Assembly: GCF_900129245.1 (NCBI RefSeq)
Contig: NZ_FQUT01000009.1
Location: 121,219-185,218 of the forward strand
From: Chryseobacterium arachidis
GTDB lineage: Bacteria; Bacteroidota; Bacteroidia; Flavobacteriales; Weeksellaceae
Length of the DNA stretch: 64,000 bases
Direction of reading: 5' to 3'
The notes below the pieces were generated by a model. The model made no database searches and was not told the DNA's origin. It saw only the letters and a program-made list of their open reading frames with translations. Positions 48,585 through 57,506 of this stretch are shown one piece after another; positions within the stretch are counted from its first letter, which is position 1; every line of letters begins with the position of its first letter. Made by a program: the position numbers and the translations under genes.

Positions 48585-49745
48585 TTATACTGTCTGAGCT
48601 AATATTTGCTTTTTCGAATTCTGATACGCAATTAATGATAAAATTATAATTAAATAGAATCCAACCATCATTCTGTTTACCAAAATCGGAAACATGATAA
48701 ATCGTAATGAAACACTTAGATAAACAGCAATATACAGACTCAGAAAGAGTAAACTTTTTCTATTCTTATTCATTATTAATCTGTAATCCAAGAGAAGGAT
48801 AATAAAGATCAATAACAACGGAAAATATGAGGTGTTAAATTCAAACATCAATTTTCCTTTTACACAAGCCAGATATTCTTGGAAATTAAAAGTATCCGGA
48901 TTGGAAATGGGATAAAGCTGAACTTTGGTAAACTGATTCATGAATAAAACAGACCACGGAATCTGATTAAAATACTGAATAATTCCAAAAGTCAGGGCAA
49001 AGTAGGTAAATGAAAAAATAATTTCGTTTGTTTTAAACTTAAAATCCGATCTAAAAATATAGAGTAATATTGTAAGAAAGGTGTAGAAAATGAAATATTC
49101 CGGTCTTGTAAGGATACATAAAATCCCAAAAAATGCCGAAATAAAAAGGTTTCTTTTCATTACCACATAATAAAAACTTAGCAACAGAAGCAAAGTTGAC
49201 AAACCATCCGGAGTAGCATGACGGGAAGTATCTAAAAGTGGCTTGAATAAAGAAATCAAAACCGTTAAAATAAAAGCCAAATAATTGTTTTTGAGGATCT
49301 GTAATAAAAAATTAAAGATCAATATCACAATCAAAACATAGGAAATAATAGTAATAAGAAAGGTAGATGTAGAAGCCGTGAACCCGAGTTTGAAAAAAAC
49401 GGAATTGATGAAATTGTATAGTGGTTTTACTGTAAACAACTGAAGCTCTTCTTCATACATTTTCGGGTTTTCTGATAAATTTTTGTAGTAACTGTTATCT
49501 CCTATTGCTTCTTCCTTTCTTTCCGTGCTTACTTTTCCAATATCGGGATCTTTTTCTTTAAGCTCATCATACACTTTCTTGTGTATTTCTTCAATTTTCA
49601 TGTCCGGAAAATTGGCTTTGTACACCAGTCCCATATAGGCTTCAATATCTGCATTGTAATATTGATGTGTATAAAAGTAATACGACATTATGCACAAATA
49701 AAGCGACAATAATAAGGCAACAATTTTATTGCTTTTCATTACCAT
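48585..49745 (-). CDS. Hypothetical polytopic membrane protein, GT-C-like
   Basis: A 386-residue protein with about 9-10 hydrophobic segments, including an N-terminal helix followed by a periplasmic loop (residues 30-115). The layout, with an Asp in the first loop ('YNADIEAYMGLV'), resembles GT-C glycosyltransferase or O-antigen-ligase-like membrane proteins, but I see no decisive motif. Adjacent ATGs at 49745 and 49739 are alternatives. It is next to a FemAB/GNAT-like gene. Confidence 0.6.
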   Translation of the reverse strand: MVMKSNKIVALLLSLYLCIMSYYFYTHQYYNADIEAYMGLVYKANFPDMKIEEIHKKVYDELKEKDPDIGKVSTERKEEAIGDNSYYKNLSENPKMYEEELQLFTVKPLYNFINSVFFKLGFTASTSTFLITIISYVLIVILIFNFLLQILKNNYLAFILTVLISLFKPLLDTSRHATPDGLSTLLLLLSFYYVVMKRNLFISAFFGILCILTRPEYFIFYTFLTILLYIFRSDFKFKTNEIIFSFTYFALTFGIIQYFNQIPWSVLFMNQFTKVQLYPISNPDTFNFQEYLACVKGKLMFEFNTSYFPLLLIFIILLLDYRLIMNKNRKSLLFLSLYIAVYLSVSLRFIMFPILVNRMMVGFYLIIILSLIAYQNSKKQILAQTV

Positions 49746-49786
49746 TTATAATGATTTTAAATTATAATTTTTAATTAAAGAAATAT

Positions 49787-50689
49787 TTAAAGGTATTTTC
49801 TTATATTTAAAAGGCCAGCTGCAATTTCTTTTTTAGAATTCCAAACAACACTGTATGGCCTCAATTCCGGGCGGAAACCTCTGAAAAACTCTTCAATAGA
49901 AGGAATTTCGCTTCCTTCAAAATCAAATATTCTGTCTTCAATATTTTCCTTAATTACGCGATCAATAATAACTGAAGAACCCGAAAGTTTTACAAAATCT
50001 TTCTCATTGAAGGTTCCCAGCAGCGCCAACGATTTTTCATCATAATACACAGCAATAGCATTTATGATTTCATTTTTATATACAAAAGCAGTTATTTTCA
50101 ATTTTCCGGAATTGCTAAAATCATTAAAAATATCTAAATAAACCTGCTTGTCTCCTTCATGTTTTGCTCCTATCAGATTTTTAGAAATAAACGGATATGC
50201 TTCTTCCATCGTTATATTCTTAACTTCCGATGTCATTAATACATCTTCATCCAATCGCAGTTTTCTCTTTCTTTTAGGAGAATATTTTTGTCTTACAATC
50301 TCGTAAGCCTGAGGAAGAATAAGAAAATTATTTCTCTTTTTTAAAGGCTTGCTAAAGGTATTTGTATCATTAAAAGCATAATACCATACATTATATTTTT
50401 TCTCAAAAAAATCAAGAAAACTATCATTCAGTTCTATATCATCTTTTTCCGAAAAAACCCCTAATTGCTGACAAAGTTTTGGATTAACAACCAGTTTTAC
50501 CCCCAACTTTCTGATAAATGGGATGGGCATAACAGCTTCGTAATCATTAAAAACTAAAATTTCCCAATTTTTCCGGGCCGTAACATCAAGAAAAATCCTG
50601 GTTGCAGAATATTTTCTCTGCTCGGAATTTTCCAGGCAAAGTCTATATTTTTCAAAATCAATTTCATGATATTTTAATCTTCTGATCAT
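49787..50689 (-). CDS. GNAT/FemAB-like acyltransferase-fold protein
   Basis: A 300-residue protein of two GNAT-like halves. Recognisable features are the second-half motif 'KLKITAFVYKNEIINAIAVYYDEKSLALLGTFNE' and 'DFEGSEIPSIEEFFRGFRPELRPYSVVWN', which fit the FemAB/GNAT tail ('KxxFG...'). The substrate is unknown; wall or lipid modification is plausible. The start ATG at 50689 overlaps the stop of radC by 4 bp (ATGA), indicating coupled translation. Confidence 0.6.
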   Translation of the reverse strand: MIRRLKYHEIDFEKYRLCLENSEQRKYSATRIFLDVTARKNWEILVFNDYEAVMPIPFIRKLGVKLVVNPKLCQQLGVFSEKDDIELNDSFLDFFEKKYNVWYYAFNDTNTFSKPLKKRNNFLILPQAYEIVRQKYSPKRKRKLRLDEDVLMTSEVKNITMEEAYPFISKNLIGAKHEGDKQVYLDIFNDFSNSGKLKITAFVYKNEIINAIAVYYDEKSLALLGTFNEKDFVKLSGSSVIIDRVIKENIEDRIFDFEGSEIPSIEEFFRGFRPELRPYSVVWNSKKEIAAGLLNIRKYL

Positions 50690-51363
50690 AATAATCCTTC
50701 GTCCGCAAAACTTATATAAGCTCTCTGTGTAATGATTAGATGGTCTAAAAGCTGGATGCTCAATGCATTTCCAGCCTCCTTTACCTTTTTCGTAATATCA
50801 ATATCTTCCTTGCTTGGTTTCAAATTTCCTGAGGGATGGTTATGAGCGATAATCATTCCCGTTGAAAAATGATCCAGAGCCGTTTTAAACAAAACCCTAA
50901 CATCCACGAGCGACTGATTAATCCCGCCTTGGGTCATTTGCGCCATATGAATTACCCGATTGCTTTGGTTAAGGAAAAGTGCCCAAAATTCTTCGGTTCT
51001 GAGATCCGACAGATGATTTCTCAAAATATGATAAGCGTCTTTACTACTCGTAATTACAGGCTTTTCCGGAATTTCCTGACTCATTCTCCTTCTTCCTATT
51101 TCCAGCGCCGTAGCAATCGAAATCGCTTTTACTTCGCCAACTCCTTTGAACTTCATTAAATCTTTAACAGACAGTAAACTCAGGTGATTCCAATTATTAT
51201 CCACCGACGCCAAAATTTTTCTCGCCAATTCCACAGCAGTTTCATCTCTGCTACCACTTCCCATGATAATGGCCAGTAATTCGGAATCAGAAAGTGAGTT
51301 TTTACCTTTCAATAAAAACTTTTCTCTGGGTCTGTCATCTTCAGCTAAAAATTTAATGGACAT
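50686..51363 (-). CDS. radC: DNA repair protein RadC
   Basis: A 225-residue JAMM-family protein. Helix-hairpin-helix at about 72-82 ('FKGVGEVKAISI') and the metalloprotease-fold motif 'IIAHNHPSGNLKPSKEDIDI' (H174, H176, D187). Family function is uncertain despite the name; it is not established as a repair protein. N-terminal 'DDRPREKFLLKG' is typical. It overlaps the next gene by 4 bp. Confidence 0.95.
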   Translation of the reverse strand: MSIKFLAEDDRPREKFLLKGKNSLSDSELLAIIMGSGSRDETAVELARKILASVDNNWNHLSLLSVKDLMKFKGVGEVKAISIATALEIGRRRMSQEIPEKPVITSSKDAYHILRNHLSDLRTEEFWALFLNQSNRVIHMAQMTQGGINQSLVDVRVLFKTALDHFSTGMIIAHNHPSGNLKPSKEDIDITKKVKEAGNALSIQLLDHLIITQRAYISFADEGLL

Positions 51364-51391
51364 TTTAAAATGATTTGGAAAAGGTTATGGC

Positions 51392-51973
51392 TTAATAAAA
51401 TGCATATAAAATGATGGGCTTCTTGGATTGGTCGATATACTTTGCCGTAATATTAAATGCATTCTTAGACAGCATCGGGCATCCAAAGCTAAGACAGGCA
51501 GGCTGTAGAGACTCTTTATCATCCACACAGTAATACGAATGAAGAACAATCGCTCTTGCTCTTGCATTGCTGTTAGTATCATCCAGGCCATCCAGACGAT
51601 AGGCCTTGCCAAATTTCCCACTGTAGCTTTCCTTAATCTCATATTTCCCCAAAGATGATTGGTGAGAACCATCAACGTTGCTAAACTGTAATTCCTGCGA
51701 ATGATTAACAACTGAACCTTCACCATGCGCCACAATGGCCTTCTGTACTATTTTATCATTCTTAAGATCATATACAAAATACCGGTATTTTCCTGAATGA
51801 ATTTTAAAATTAATAAAGACCGCAAGATCCTGATTGTAATTTTTCCCTTTAACAAAATTTTTAATTTCCAAAACTTTCGATTTTGGTAAATAATCTCCGG
51901 CATAGCTGGCCTGAGATTCTAATTTTGAACAGGAAATAAAAAAAAGAAATAAAAAAATAAGGTTTTTCATCAT
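51392..51973 (-). CDS. Murein L,D-transpeptidase catalytic domain lipoprotein
   Basis: A 193-residue envelope protein of the YkuD_2 type. Lipobox FISC (Cys15 or 14 depending on which ATG is used, 51973 or 51970). The catalytic region has 'RAIVLHSYYC' (H145) and 'SFGCPMLSKNAF' (C165), the HxxxxC... SxGC pattern of L,D-transpeptidases. 'GEGSVVNHSQELQFSNVDGSHQSSLGKYEI' precedes it. It would crosslink or trim peptidoglycan. It lies between lolD and radC on the same strand. Confidence 0.88.
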   Translation of the reverse strand: MMKNLIFLFLFFISCSKLESQASYAGDYLPKSKVLEIKNFVKGKNYNQDLAVFINFKIHSGKYRYFVYDLKNDKIVQKAIVAHGEGSVVNHSQELQFSNVDGSHQSSLGKYEIKESYSGKFGKAYRLDGLDDTNSNARARAIVLHSYYCVDDKESLQPACLSFGCPMLSKNAFNITAKYIDQSKKPIILYAFY

Positions 51974-51986
51974 GTGTCGGGGAATT

Positions 51987-52655
51987 TTAGTCTACAATCA
52001 ACCCGTCTTTCATCACTAATTTACGGTCTGTAATTTCGGCAAGATTTGGGTTGTGGGTAACAATAACAAAAGTCTGATTGTATTTATCTCTCAAATCAAA
52101 AAATAAACGGTGAAGATCGTCCGCATTCTTCGAATCTAAATTCCCTGTCGGCTCATCGGCAAAAATAATTTTTGGTGAGTTGATCAAAGCTCTTGCAACC
52201 GCTACCCTTTGGGCTTCACCACCAGATAACTGGTTGGGTTTGTGATGCAGTCTCTGTTCGATTTTCAGATCTTCAAATAAAGCATAGGCTTTTTCAATAG
52301 CTTCTTTTTCGTTGGCTCCGGCAATTCTGGTAGGCAAGAGTACATTTTCCATCGCCGTAAACTCCGGAAGTAGCTGGTGAAACTGAAATACAAAACCAAT
52401 ATTCTGGTTTCTGAATTTAGAAAGCTGCTTATCATTCATATTGATGAAAGATTCTCCTGCAATTTCGATCTCGGTATCAAATTTATTGGAAGTCGTCGGC
52501 TGATCCAAAGTTCCTAAAATCTGCAAAAGGGTAGATTTTCCCGCACCGGATTCGCCTACAATAGAAACTACTTCTCCTGTTTTGATGTAAATATCAACCC
52601 CTTTCAATACTTCTAAATTCCCATAAGATTTATGGATATTTCTTGCTTTAATCAT
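51987..52655 (-). CDS. lolD: ABC transporter ATP-binding protein (LolD-like)
   Basis: A 222-residue ATPase of the LolD/MacB type. Walker [10 protein letters not shown] (about residues 34-42), signature '[15 protein letters not shown]', Walker B '[16 protein letters not shown]', H-loop 'IVTHNPN'. LolD with LolCE moves lipoproteins from the inner to the outer membrane, but the partner permease is not here, so a MacB-like role is also possible. It precedes the L,D-transpeptidase gene. Confidence 0.85.
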   Translation of the reverse strand: MIKARNIHKSYGNLEVLKGVDIYIKTGEVVSIVGESGAGKSTLLQILGTLDQPTTSNKFDTEIEIAGESFINMNDKQLSKFRNQNIGFVFQFHQLLPEFTAMENVLLPTRIAGANEKEAIEKAYALFEDLKIEQRLHHKPNQLSGGEAQRVAVARALINSPKIIFADEPTGNLDSKNADDLHRLFFDLRDKYNQTFVIVTHNPNLAEITDRKLVMKDGLIVD

Positions 52656-52709
52656 GATTCAAAAATAGCAACATATTGTTGTATTTACAACTTTAAATTG
52701 TAATATTTC

Positions 52710-52882
52710 TGAATATCCGTTATTTATCATACTTCGATTTTAACCACGAAGCGCACTAAAGATTTCGCAAGGAACACAATAGTTGTGAGCTTTGTGGATA
52801 ACCTTAGTGTATGTTGTGGTAAAAAACAATCATAATTACAGTAAACTGCATTTAACTATAACATATTGCTGACAATCAGAAT
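52710..52882 (+). repeat. Dispersed non-coding repeat, copy B
   Basis: From TGAATATCCGTTATTTATCA to GACAATCAGAA, matching copy A at 21598-21766 over its whole length in the same orientation, with small changes and a few indels. Words such as 'CTTTGTGGATAACCTTAGTGTA' are shared with copy A ('CTTTGTAGATAACCCTAGTGTA'). Confidence 0.85.
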
Positions 52883-52911
52883 AATATTATAAGATTCTGG
52901 CTAAAAAACTA

Positions 52912-53050
52912 AACTCTTTTCTGGGAAAGCTTCTTCTACCCCTGTGACAAACTTTCCGGAAGACGGGTAATCCTACCGCACTCTGTAAGAGACTTTCCTA
53001 TTAATCCGAAGAGTCGGCGCAACGTGTAGCGAACTTTCGGAGAAGATATT
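52912..53050. ncRNA. Candidate structured element upstream of lolD
   Basis: A 140-nt stretch with several small hairpins: GGTA-ATCC-TACC (52966-52977), CTCT-GTA-AGAG (52981-52991), CCGA-AGAG-TCGG (53006-53017). The word ACTTTCC/ACTTTCG recurs three times (52951, 52992, 53033) and GGGAAAG (52923-52929) can pair with any of them. It is denser in G and C than its neighbours. It is non-coding in all frames I checked. No known riboswitch class fits well. Confidence 0.5.
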
Positions 53051-53066
53051 AAAAAAACATAAAAAC

Positions 53067-53096
53067 AATAAAACCTCCCAAAATTGAGAGGTTTTT
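53067..53096 (-). terminator. Terminator of the PDH gene pair
   Basis: Stem AAACCTC/GAGGTTT (53071-53077 with 53088-53094), T-run on the minus strand; just beyond the pdhC stop at 53119. Confidence 0.75.
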
Positions 53097-53118
53097 ATTA
53101 TTTCAAAACTTAGAAAAA

Positions 53119-54732
53119 TTACAGTAACAATGTTAATGGGCTTTCTAAATATGTTTTTAAAGTCTGTAAGAACTGAGCTCCGGTAGCACCGTCTACCACT
53201 CTGTGGTCACAAGCTAATGAAAGCTTCATGATGTTTCCAACCACGATCTGTCCGTTTTTAACAATCGGTTTCTCGATAATTGCTCCTACTGAAAGGATGG
53301 CAGAGTTTGGCTGATTGATGATACTTGTAAACGTTTCAATTCCGAACATACCCAAGTTTGAGATTGAGAATGTAGAACCTTCCATTTCGTTTGCTTTAAG
53401 ACCTTTAGATTTTGCTCTTCCCGCCATATCTTTTACAGCAGCAGAAATCTGAGTATAGCTCATCTGGTCTGTATTCTTAAGAACCGGAACCACCAAGCCA
53501 TCAGGAATTGCAACCGCTACACCGATATTGATGTTTCCTCTGTGAATGATCTTATCACCTGCCCAGCTTGAATTTACCTGCGGATGTTTTCTTAAAGCAA
53601 TAGCAGTCGCTTTAATGATCATATCGTTGAAAGAAATTTTAGTATCCGGTAAAGAATTGATTTCTTTTCTAGCCTCGATCGCTTTATCCATGTTGATCTC
53701 TACCATTAAATAGTAGTGAGGCGCAGTGAATTTACTTTCAGAAAGACGTTTTGCAATGATATTTCTAACCTGAGAGTTTGGAGTCTCAGTATCTTCACCC
53801 TGAACGAAGCTTAATGCAACCTGAGCCGCAGGACTTGCAGACGGAGCTGAAGCTGCCGGTTTCGCAGATGGCTGATAATTTTCAATATCTTTTTTAACGA
53901 TTCTTCCGTTTTCTCCCGAACCTTGTACTGAATGAATATCAACACCTTTATCCTGAGCCATTTTTTTGGCTAATGGAGAGATGGCCACTCTGTCTGAAGA
54001 TGAAGCACTTGCAGCCGGAGCAACTTTTTCTTCTGCTTTAGCCTCAGTTTTTTGTTCAGCCGGTTTTTCTGTTGAAGCAGCAGCAGGTTTTGCTGCACCT
54101 ACTCCAGAAACGTCTGTTCCTTCAGGACCGATAATCGCCAATACTGAATCTACCGGAGCAGCTCCTCCCTCTTCAACACCTTGTTTCAACAATACCCCAT
54201 TGAATTCAGATTCGAAATCCTGAACGGCTTTATCTGTTTCGATCTCAGCAAGAAGATCTCCTTCTTTTACTGTATCTCCTACGTTTTTGTGCCATTTAGC
54301 CACTTTACCTTCTGTCATTGTATCAGAAAGTCTTGGCATCGTAATCACCTCTACTCCTGCAGGAACTTCAGCCGAAGTCTGCTCAACACTTGTAGAATTG
54401 TTTTCTGTTTTTGATTCTTCTTCAGATTTTTTTTCTTCAGAACCACCTGCTGCAGGAGCTGCAGCCCCACCCGTTAATCCTGAAATATCTTCACCTTCAT
54501 TACCGATAATGGCTAAAACTGAATCTACAACTGCTGCGTTACCTTCTTCTACACCTACGTATAAAAGAGTACCTTCCACTTCAGATTCGAAATCCTGAAC
54601 TGCTTTATCAGTTTCAATTTCAGCTAAAATATCTCCTTCCTTTACTTTATCTCCTACTTTTTTATGCCATTTTGCCACCTTTCCTTCCGTCATTGTATCG
54701 GAAAGACGAGGCATTGTAATTACTTCTGCCAT
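53119..54732 (-). CDS. pdhC: Pyruvate dehydrogenase E2 (dihydrolipoamide acetyltransferase)
   Basis: A 537-residue E2 core subunit. Two lipoyl domains with lysines K43 and K168 in 'IETDKAVQDFES' are joined by Ala/Pro/Glu-rich linkers. A peripheral-subunit-binding domain covers about 248-286 ('VAISPLAKKMAQDKGVDIHSVQGSGENGRIVKKDI') and the catalytic domain about 315-537 ends with the HxxxDG motif ('DHRVVDGATGAQFL'). It transfers acetyl groups to CoA in the complex. pdhA lies directly upstream; E1 beta and E3 are elsewhere. Confidence 0.96.
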   Translation of the reverse strand: MAEVITMPRLSDTMTEGKVAKWHKKVGDKVKEGDILAEIETDKAVQDFESEVEGTLLYVGVEEGNAAVVDSVLAIIGNEGEDISGLTGGAAAPAAGGSEEKKSEEESKTENNSTSVEQTSAEVPAGVEVITMPRLSDTMTEGKVAKWHKNVGDTVKEGDLLAEIETDKAVQDFESEFNGVLLKQGVEEGGAAPVDSVLAIIGPEGTDVSGVGAAKPAAASTEKPAEQKTEAKAEEKVAPAASASSSDRVAISPLAKKMAQDKGVDIHSVQGSGENGRIVKKDIENYQPSAKPAASAPSASPAAQVALSFVQGEDTETPNSQVRNIIAKRLSESKFTAPHYYLMVEINMDKAIEARKEINSLPDTKISFNDMIIKATAIALRKHPQVNSSWAGDKIIHRGNINIGVAVAIPDGLVVPVLKNTDQMSYTQISAAVKDMAGRAKSKGLKANEMEGSTFSISNLGMFGIETFTSIINQPNSAILSVGAIIEKPIVKNGQIVVGNIMKLSLACDHRVVDGATGAQFLQTLKTYLESPLTLLL

Positions 54733-54735
54733 AAT

Positions 54736-54835
54736 TTTTTATAATTTGAAAATTTGGGAATTTGTTAATTTGAAAATTAAAAAAGATAATCATAATAAAT
54801 CATTTTCAAATTTTCAAACTTTCAAATCGATTTAT
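54736..54835. repeat. Inverted-repeat element of AATTTGAAAATTTG words
   Basis: The gap between pdhA and pdhC is almost entirely an imperfect inverted repeat: left arm tandem 'AATTTGAAAATTTGGGAATTTG', right arm 'CAAATTTTCAAACTTTCAAATC'. It is related in design to the elements at 5704, 58883 and 61974. Confidence 0.6.
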
Positions 54836-54841
54836 TATCTT

Positions 54842-55843
54842 TTAGTTTTCTAATTTATCTAAGAATGGATAATCTTCCTGAGCATACACATACTCATAGA
54901 TTTTTTCAGGATCAGGGTATGGTGAATTTTCCATAAACTCGACACACTCTTCAACGAAATCTCTTGATTTGTTATCTGTAGCTTCCAGCTCTTCTTCCGT
55001 AGCCCAATTATTCGCCAGAATTCTAGCTTTGATTAATTCAATTGGGTCATCATTTTTGTGGATCGCCACTTCTTCTTTAGATCTGTAAGGCTCAGCATCA
55101 GACATAGAGTGACCTCTGTAACGGTAAGTTCTAGCCTCGATGAAAGTTGGCCCGTCTCCTCTTCTTGCTCTTTCGATCGCTTCATAAGCAGCTTCAGCTA
55201 CTTTTTCAGGATCCATTGCATCTACTGCAAGACAAGGCATTTCGTATCCTAAACCTAATTTGTAGATATCTTCGTGGTTGGCTGTTCTTTTAACGGAAGT
55301 TCCCATTGCGTACTGGTTGTTCTCAACAACGAAAATCACCGGTAATTTCCAGTTCATCGCCATGTTAAACGTTTCATGTAATGAGCCCTGTCTTGCTGCT
55401 CCGTCTCCGAAGAAGCAAATATTAACCGCTTTTCTGTCAAAAAACTGATCTGCGAAAGCAATACCAGCACCCAAAGGAATCTGTCCTCCTACGATACCAT
55501 GACCTCCGTAAAATCTGTGTTCTTTACTGAAAATGTGCATAGATCCACCCATACCTCCGGAAGTACCTGTAGCTTTACCACAAAGTTCTGCCATGATTCT
55601 TTTTGGGTCTACTCCCATTGCCATCGGATGAATGTGGCATCTGTAAGCAGTGATCATACTGTCTTTAGTTAAATCCATTGCATGCGCAAAACCTGCAGGA
55701 ATCGCCTCCTGACCATTGTACAAATGTAAAAAACCTCTGATTTTTTGTTTTAGATAAAGAGAACGGCATTTGTCTTCAAACCTTCTCCACATTGTCATAT
55801 CTTCATACCACTTCAGGTATACCTCTTTAGAAAATTCTTTCAT
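54842..55843 (-). CDS. pdhA: Pyruvate dehydrogenase E1 component, alpha subunit
   Basis: A 333-residue thiamine-diphosphate enzyme subunit. The TPP/Mg motif is 'GDGAARQGSLHETFNMAMNWKLPVIFVVENN' (about 150-180), preceded by 'GGMGGSMHIFSKEHRFYGGHGIVGGQIPLGAGIAFA'. 'YRYRGHSMSDAEPYRSKEEV' near residue 245 is the phosphorylation-loop region. It decarboxylates pyruvate; E1 beta is not in this pair. A -7 box TAATTTTG on the minus strand (55889-55882) precedes it by about 40 bp. Confidence 0.96.
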   Translation of the reverse strand: MKEFSKEVYLKWYEDMTMWRRFEDKCRSLYLKQKIRGFLHLYNGQEAIPAGFAHAMDLTKDSMITAYRCHIHPMAMGVDPKRIMAELCGKATGTSGGMGGSMHIFSKEHRFYGGHGIVGGQIPLGAGIAFADQFFDRKAVNICFFGDGAARQGSLHETFNMAMNWKLPVIFVVENNQYAMGTSVKRTANHEDIYKLGLGYEMPCLAVDAMDPEKVAEAAYEAIERARRGDGPTFIEARTYRYRGHSMSDAEPYRSKEEVAIHKNDDPIELIKARILANNWATEEELEATDNKSRDFVEECVEFMENSPYPDPEKIYEYVYAQEDYPFLDKLEN

Positions 55844-55881
55844 GTGTTGAGCTCTTGCTTATTTATTATGAAATAGTTGAG

Positions 55882-55889
55882 CAAAATTA
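55882..55889 (-). promoter_or_regulatory. -7 element of pdhA
   Basis: TAATTTTG on the minus strand, exact TAnnTTTG match, 38 bp before the start at 55843. No clear -33 TTG seen. Confidence 0.45.
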
Positions 55890-55970
55890 TAAAAAAAACT
55901 TTGTTTTTATTGTATACATACCTATTGTTTTTTTGCTTATAGTATTATATTTACATTATCAAACTTAAAT

Positions 55971-56573
55971 ATGGAAGAAAAACAGCCTTCATTCACCCAT
56001 AAAATTTCAAAAATAATCTCAGATTTTTTCAATCCTCTGGTTTCGCTCTTTATATTTTTCATTTATATGAGTGTCCGAAATTACTCTTTACACGATTCTC
56101 TTATTTATTTTCTTCCTATTCTTTTAATGATCATTGCTCCGGTTGTCATATGGCTGGTCTGGAATGTAAAAACAGGAAGATATACCAATATGGATGTCTC
56201 CAACCGAATCCAAAGGAAAACATTATATATATTTATCGCAGTATGCGTTGTTGCTTACTTAGCTTTCAACTATTTTAAGAACGGGTATATCGATTTTGTC
56301 ATGCTTTTTATATTAATTTTACTTTTTGCCTTGCAGATCAGTAATTATTTCATTAAAAGCTCGATGCATACAGCCTTTAACGTATTTGTAGCGGCCTTAT
56401 TTTTTGCTTTAAATTCATCATTAGGTTTTGCTTGGTTAGGCATTGCAATTTTGGTAGGAATCACGAGAATTATTTTAAAAAGACATACGCCAAAAGAAGT
56501 GCTCATGGGAGCCGGAATTGCTTTTATGGTATCTTTTCTTTACCTTTATTGCAATATTCAATTTCAACATTAA
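55971..56573 (+). CDS. PAP2-family phosphatase-like membrane protein
   Basis: A 200-residue integral membrane protein with about six helices. The PAP2 motifs are degenerate: 'KSSMHTAFNVFVAAL' near residue 130 matches the PSGH-like central motif, and 'RIILKRHTPKEVLMGAGIAF' near residue 170 the SRxxxxxHxxxD motif, with E in place of D. It may dephosphorylate lipid or nucleotide pyrophosphates, with reduced confidence in activity. It lies 9 bp upstream of the BlaI-like gene. Confidence 0.72.
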   Translation: MEEKQPSFTHKISKIISDFFNPLVSLFIFFIYMSVRNYSLHDSLIYFLPILLMIIAPVVIWLVWNVKTGRYTNMDVSNRIQRKTLYIFIAVCVVAYLAFNYFKNGYIDFVMLFILILLFALQISNYFIKSSMHTAFNVFVAALFFALNSSLGFAWLGIAILVGITRIILKRHTPKEVLMGAGIAFMVSFLYLYCNIQFQH

Positions 56574-56582
56574 GAATTTAGT

Positions 56583-57056
56583 ATGAAGATCAATCATCTT
56601 ACAGCTGCAGAAGAAAATTTAATGAAGCTGTTTTGGAAGCTGGAATCATTTTATTTAAAAGACATTATGGAACAGCATCCCGAGCCGAAACCACACCAGA
56701 ACACCGTTTCTACTTATTTAAAAATATTAGTTGAAAAAGGATATTTGGCTACAGAAAAAGAAGGCCGGATTTTCAGATATAAAGTTTTGGTTCCGATGGA
56801 AGATTACAGAACGTTTTTATTAAAAGAGCTGTCGGCTAATTTTTTTGATAATTCAGGAAAAGAAATTGTAAATTCTTTAATTAATGAAAACCTTATTTCT
56901 CAGGATGAGCTAAAGGATTTTGGTATATCTGCTCAAATTACTCCAGTAAAAACCAAAGAGCCAAAATTTGAATATGCCAACGAAGTGCTGAATCCTAAAA
57001 AGGACAAAAAGAAAACCAAGGATAAGGATAAAAAGAAAAAGAAGAAAAAGGACTAA
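56583..57056 (+). CDS. BlaI/MecI/CopY-family transcriptional regulator with Lys-rich tail
   Basis: A 157-residue winged-helix repressor. The DNA-binding domain is 'LTAAEENLMKLFWKLESFYLKDIMEQHPEPKPHQNTVSTYLKILVEKGYLATEKEGRIFRYKVLV' (about residues 5-70), as in BlaI/MecI. The C-terminal 25 residues are almost only Lys and Asp (KKDKKKTKDKDKKKKKKKD). No BlaR-type partner is adjacent, so its target and signal are unknown. It is cotranscribed with the PAP2-like gene. Confidence 0.85.
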   Translation: MKINHLTAAEENLMKLFWKLESFYLKDIMEQHPEPKPHQNTVSTYLKILVEKGYLATEKEGRIFRYKVLVPMEDYRTFLLKELSANFFDNSGKEIVNSLINENLISQDELKDFGISAQITPVKTKEPKFEYANEVLNPKKDKKKTKDKDKKKKKKKD

Positions 57057-57066
57057 TTCCTAGGCA

Positions 57067-57099
57067 TAAAAAAAGCGGCTCAAAAGCCGCTTATATTTT
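57067..57099. terminator. Bidirectional terminator
   Basis: Stem AAGCGGCT/AGCCGCTT (57073-57080 with 57085-57092), CAAA loop, A-run upstream that gives T on the minus strand, and T-rich tail downstream. Shared by the convergent BlaI-like and RRM genes. Confidence 0.85.
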
Positions 57100-57506
57100 T
57101 ACCAACGTTTTCCACCGCCGTTTCCACCACGATCTCCTCCACCGTAGCCTCCGCCACTGTTTCTGTTACCACCGCCGTAGCCTCCGCCACCGCTTCTGTT
57201 GTTACCTCCGTAACCTCCGCCTCTGTTTCCACCGCCGTTGTTACTGAAAGTTCTTCTTGGCTTCTCCTCTCTAGGTTTAGCTTCTGAAACGTTAAGTGTT
57301 TTCCCGTTGAATTCTTTCTGATTAAGAGCTTCAATAGCCTGTTGTCCTTCAGCGTCCTCCATTTCGACAAATCCGAAACCTCTAGAACGACCAGTTTCTT
57401 TATCTGTAATGATTTTTACAGAAGAAACTTCTCCAAATTCTGAAAATAGATCTTGCAACTCATAATCTTTAGTTGCATAATTGATGTTTGAAACAAAAAT
57501 GTTCAT
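57099..57506 (-). CDS. RNA-recognition-motif protein with Gly-rich tail
   Basis: A 135-residue RNA-binding protein. One RRM: RNP2 'IFVSNI' (residues 3-8) and RNP1 'RGFGFVEM' (42-49). The tail (about 80-135) is repeats of GGGYGG/GGGNRGG, similar to cyanobacterial and flavobacterial glycine-rich Rbp proteins, which are often cold-induced and act as RNA chaperones; cold induction is not shown here. Confidence 0.95.
   Translation of the reverse strand: MNIFVSNINYATKDYELQDLFSEFGEVSSVKIITDKETGRSRGFGFVEMEDAEGQQAIEALNQKEFNGKTLNVSEAKPREEKPRRTFSNNGGGNRGGGYGGNNRSGGGGYGGGNRNSGGGYGGGDRGGNGGGKRW

Noticed and set aside
52912..53050. Cobalamin riboswitch or RNase P RNA
   Set aside because: A few words resemble them (GGAAAGTC, GGATTAATAGG on the minus strand), but the B12 box and the conserved P4 regions are absent.
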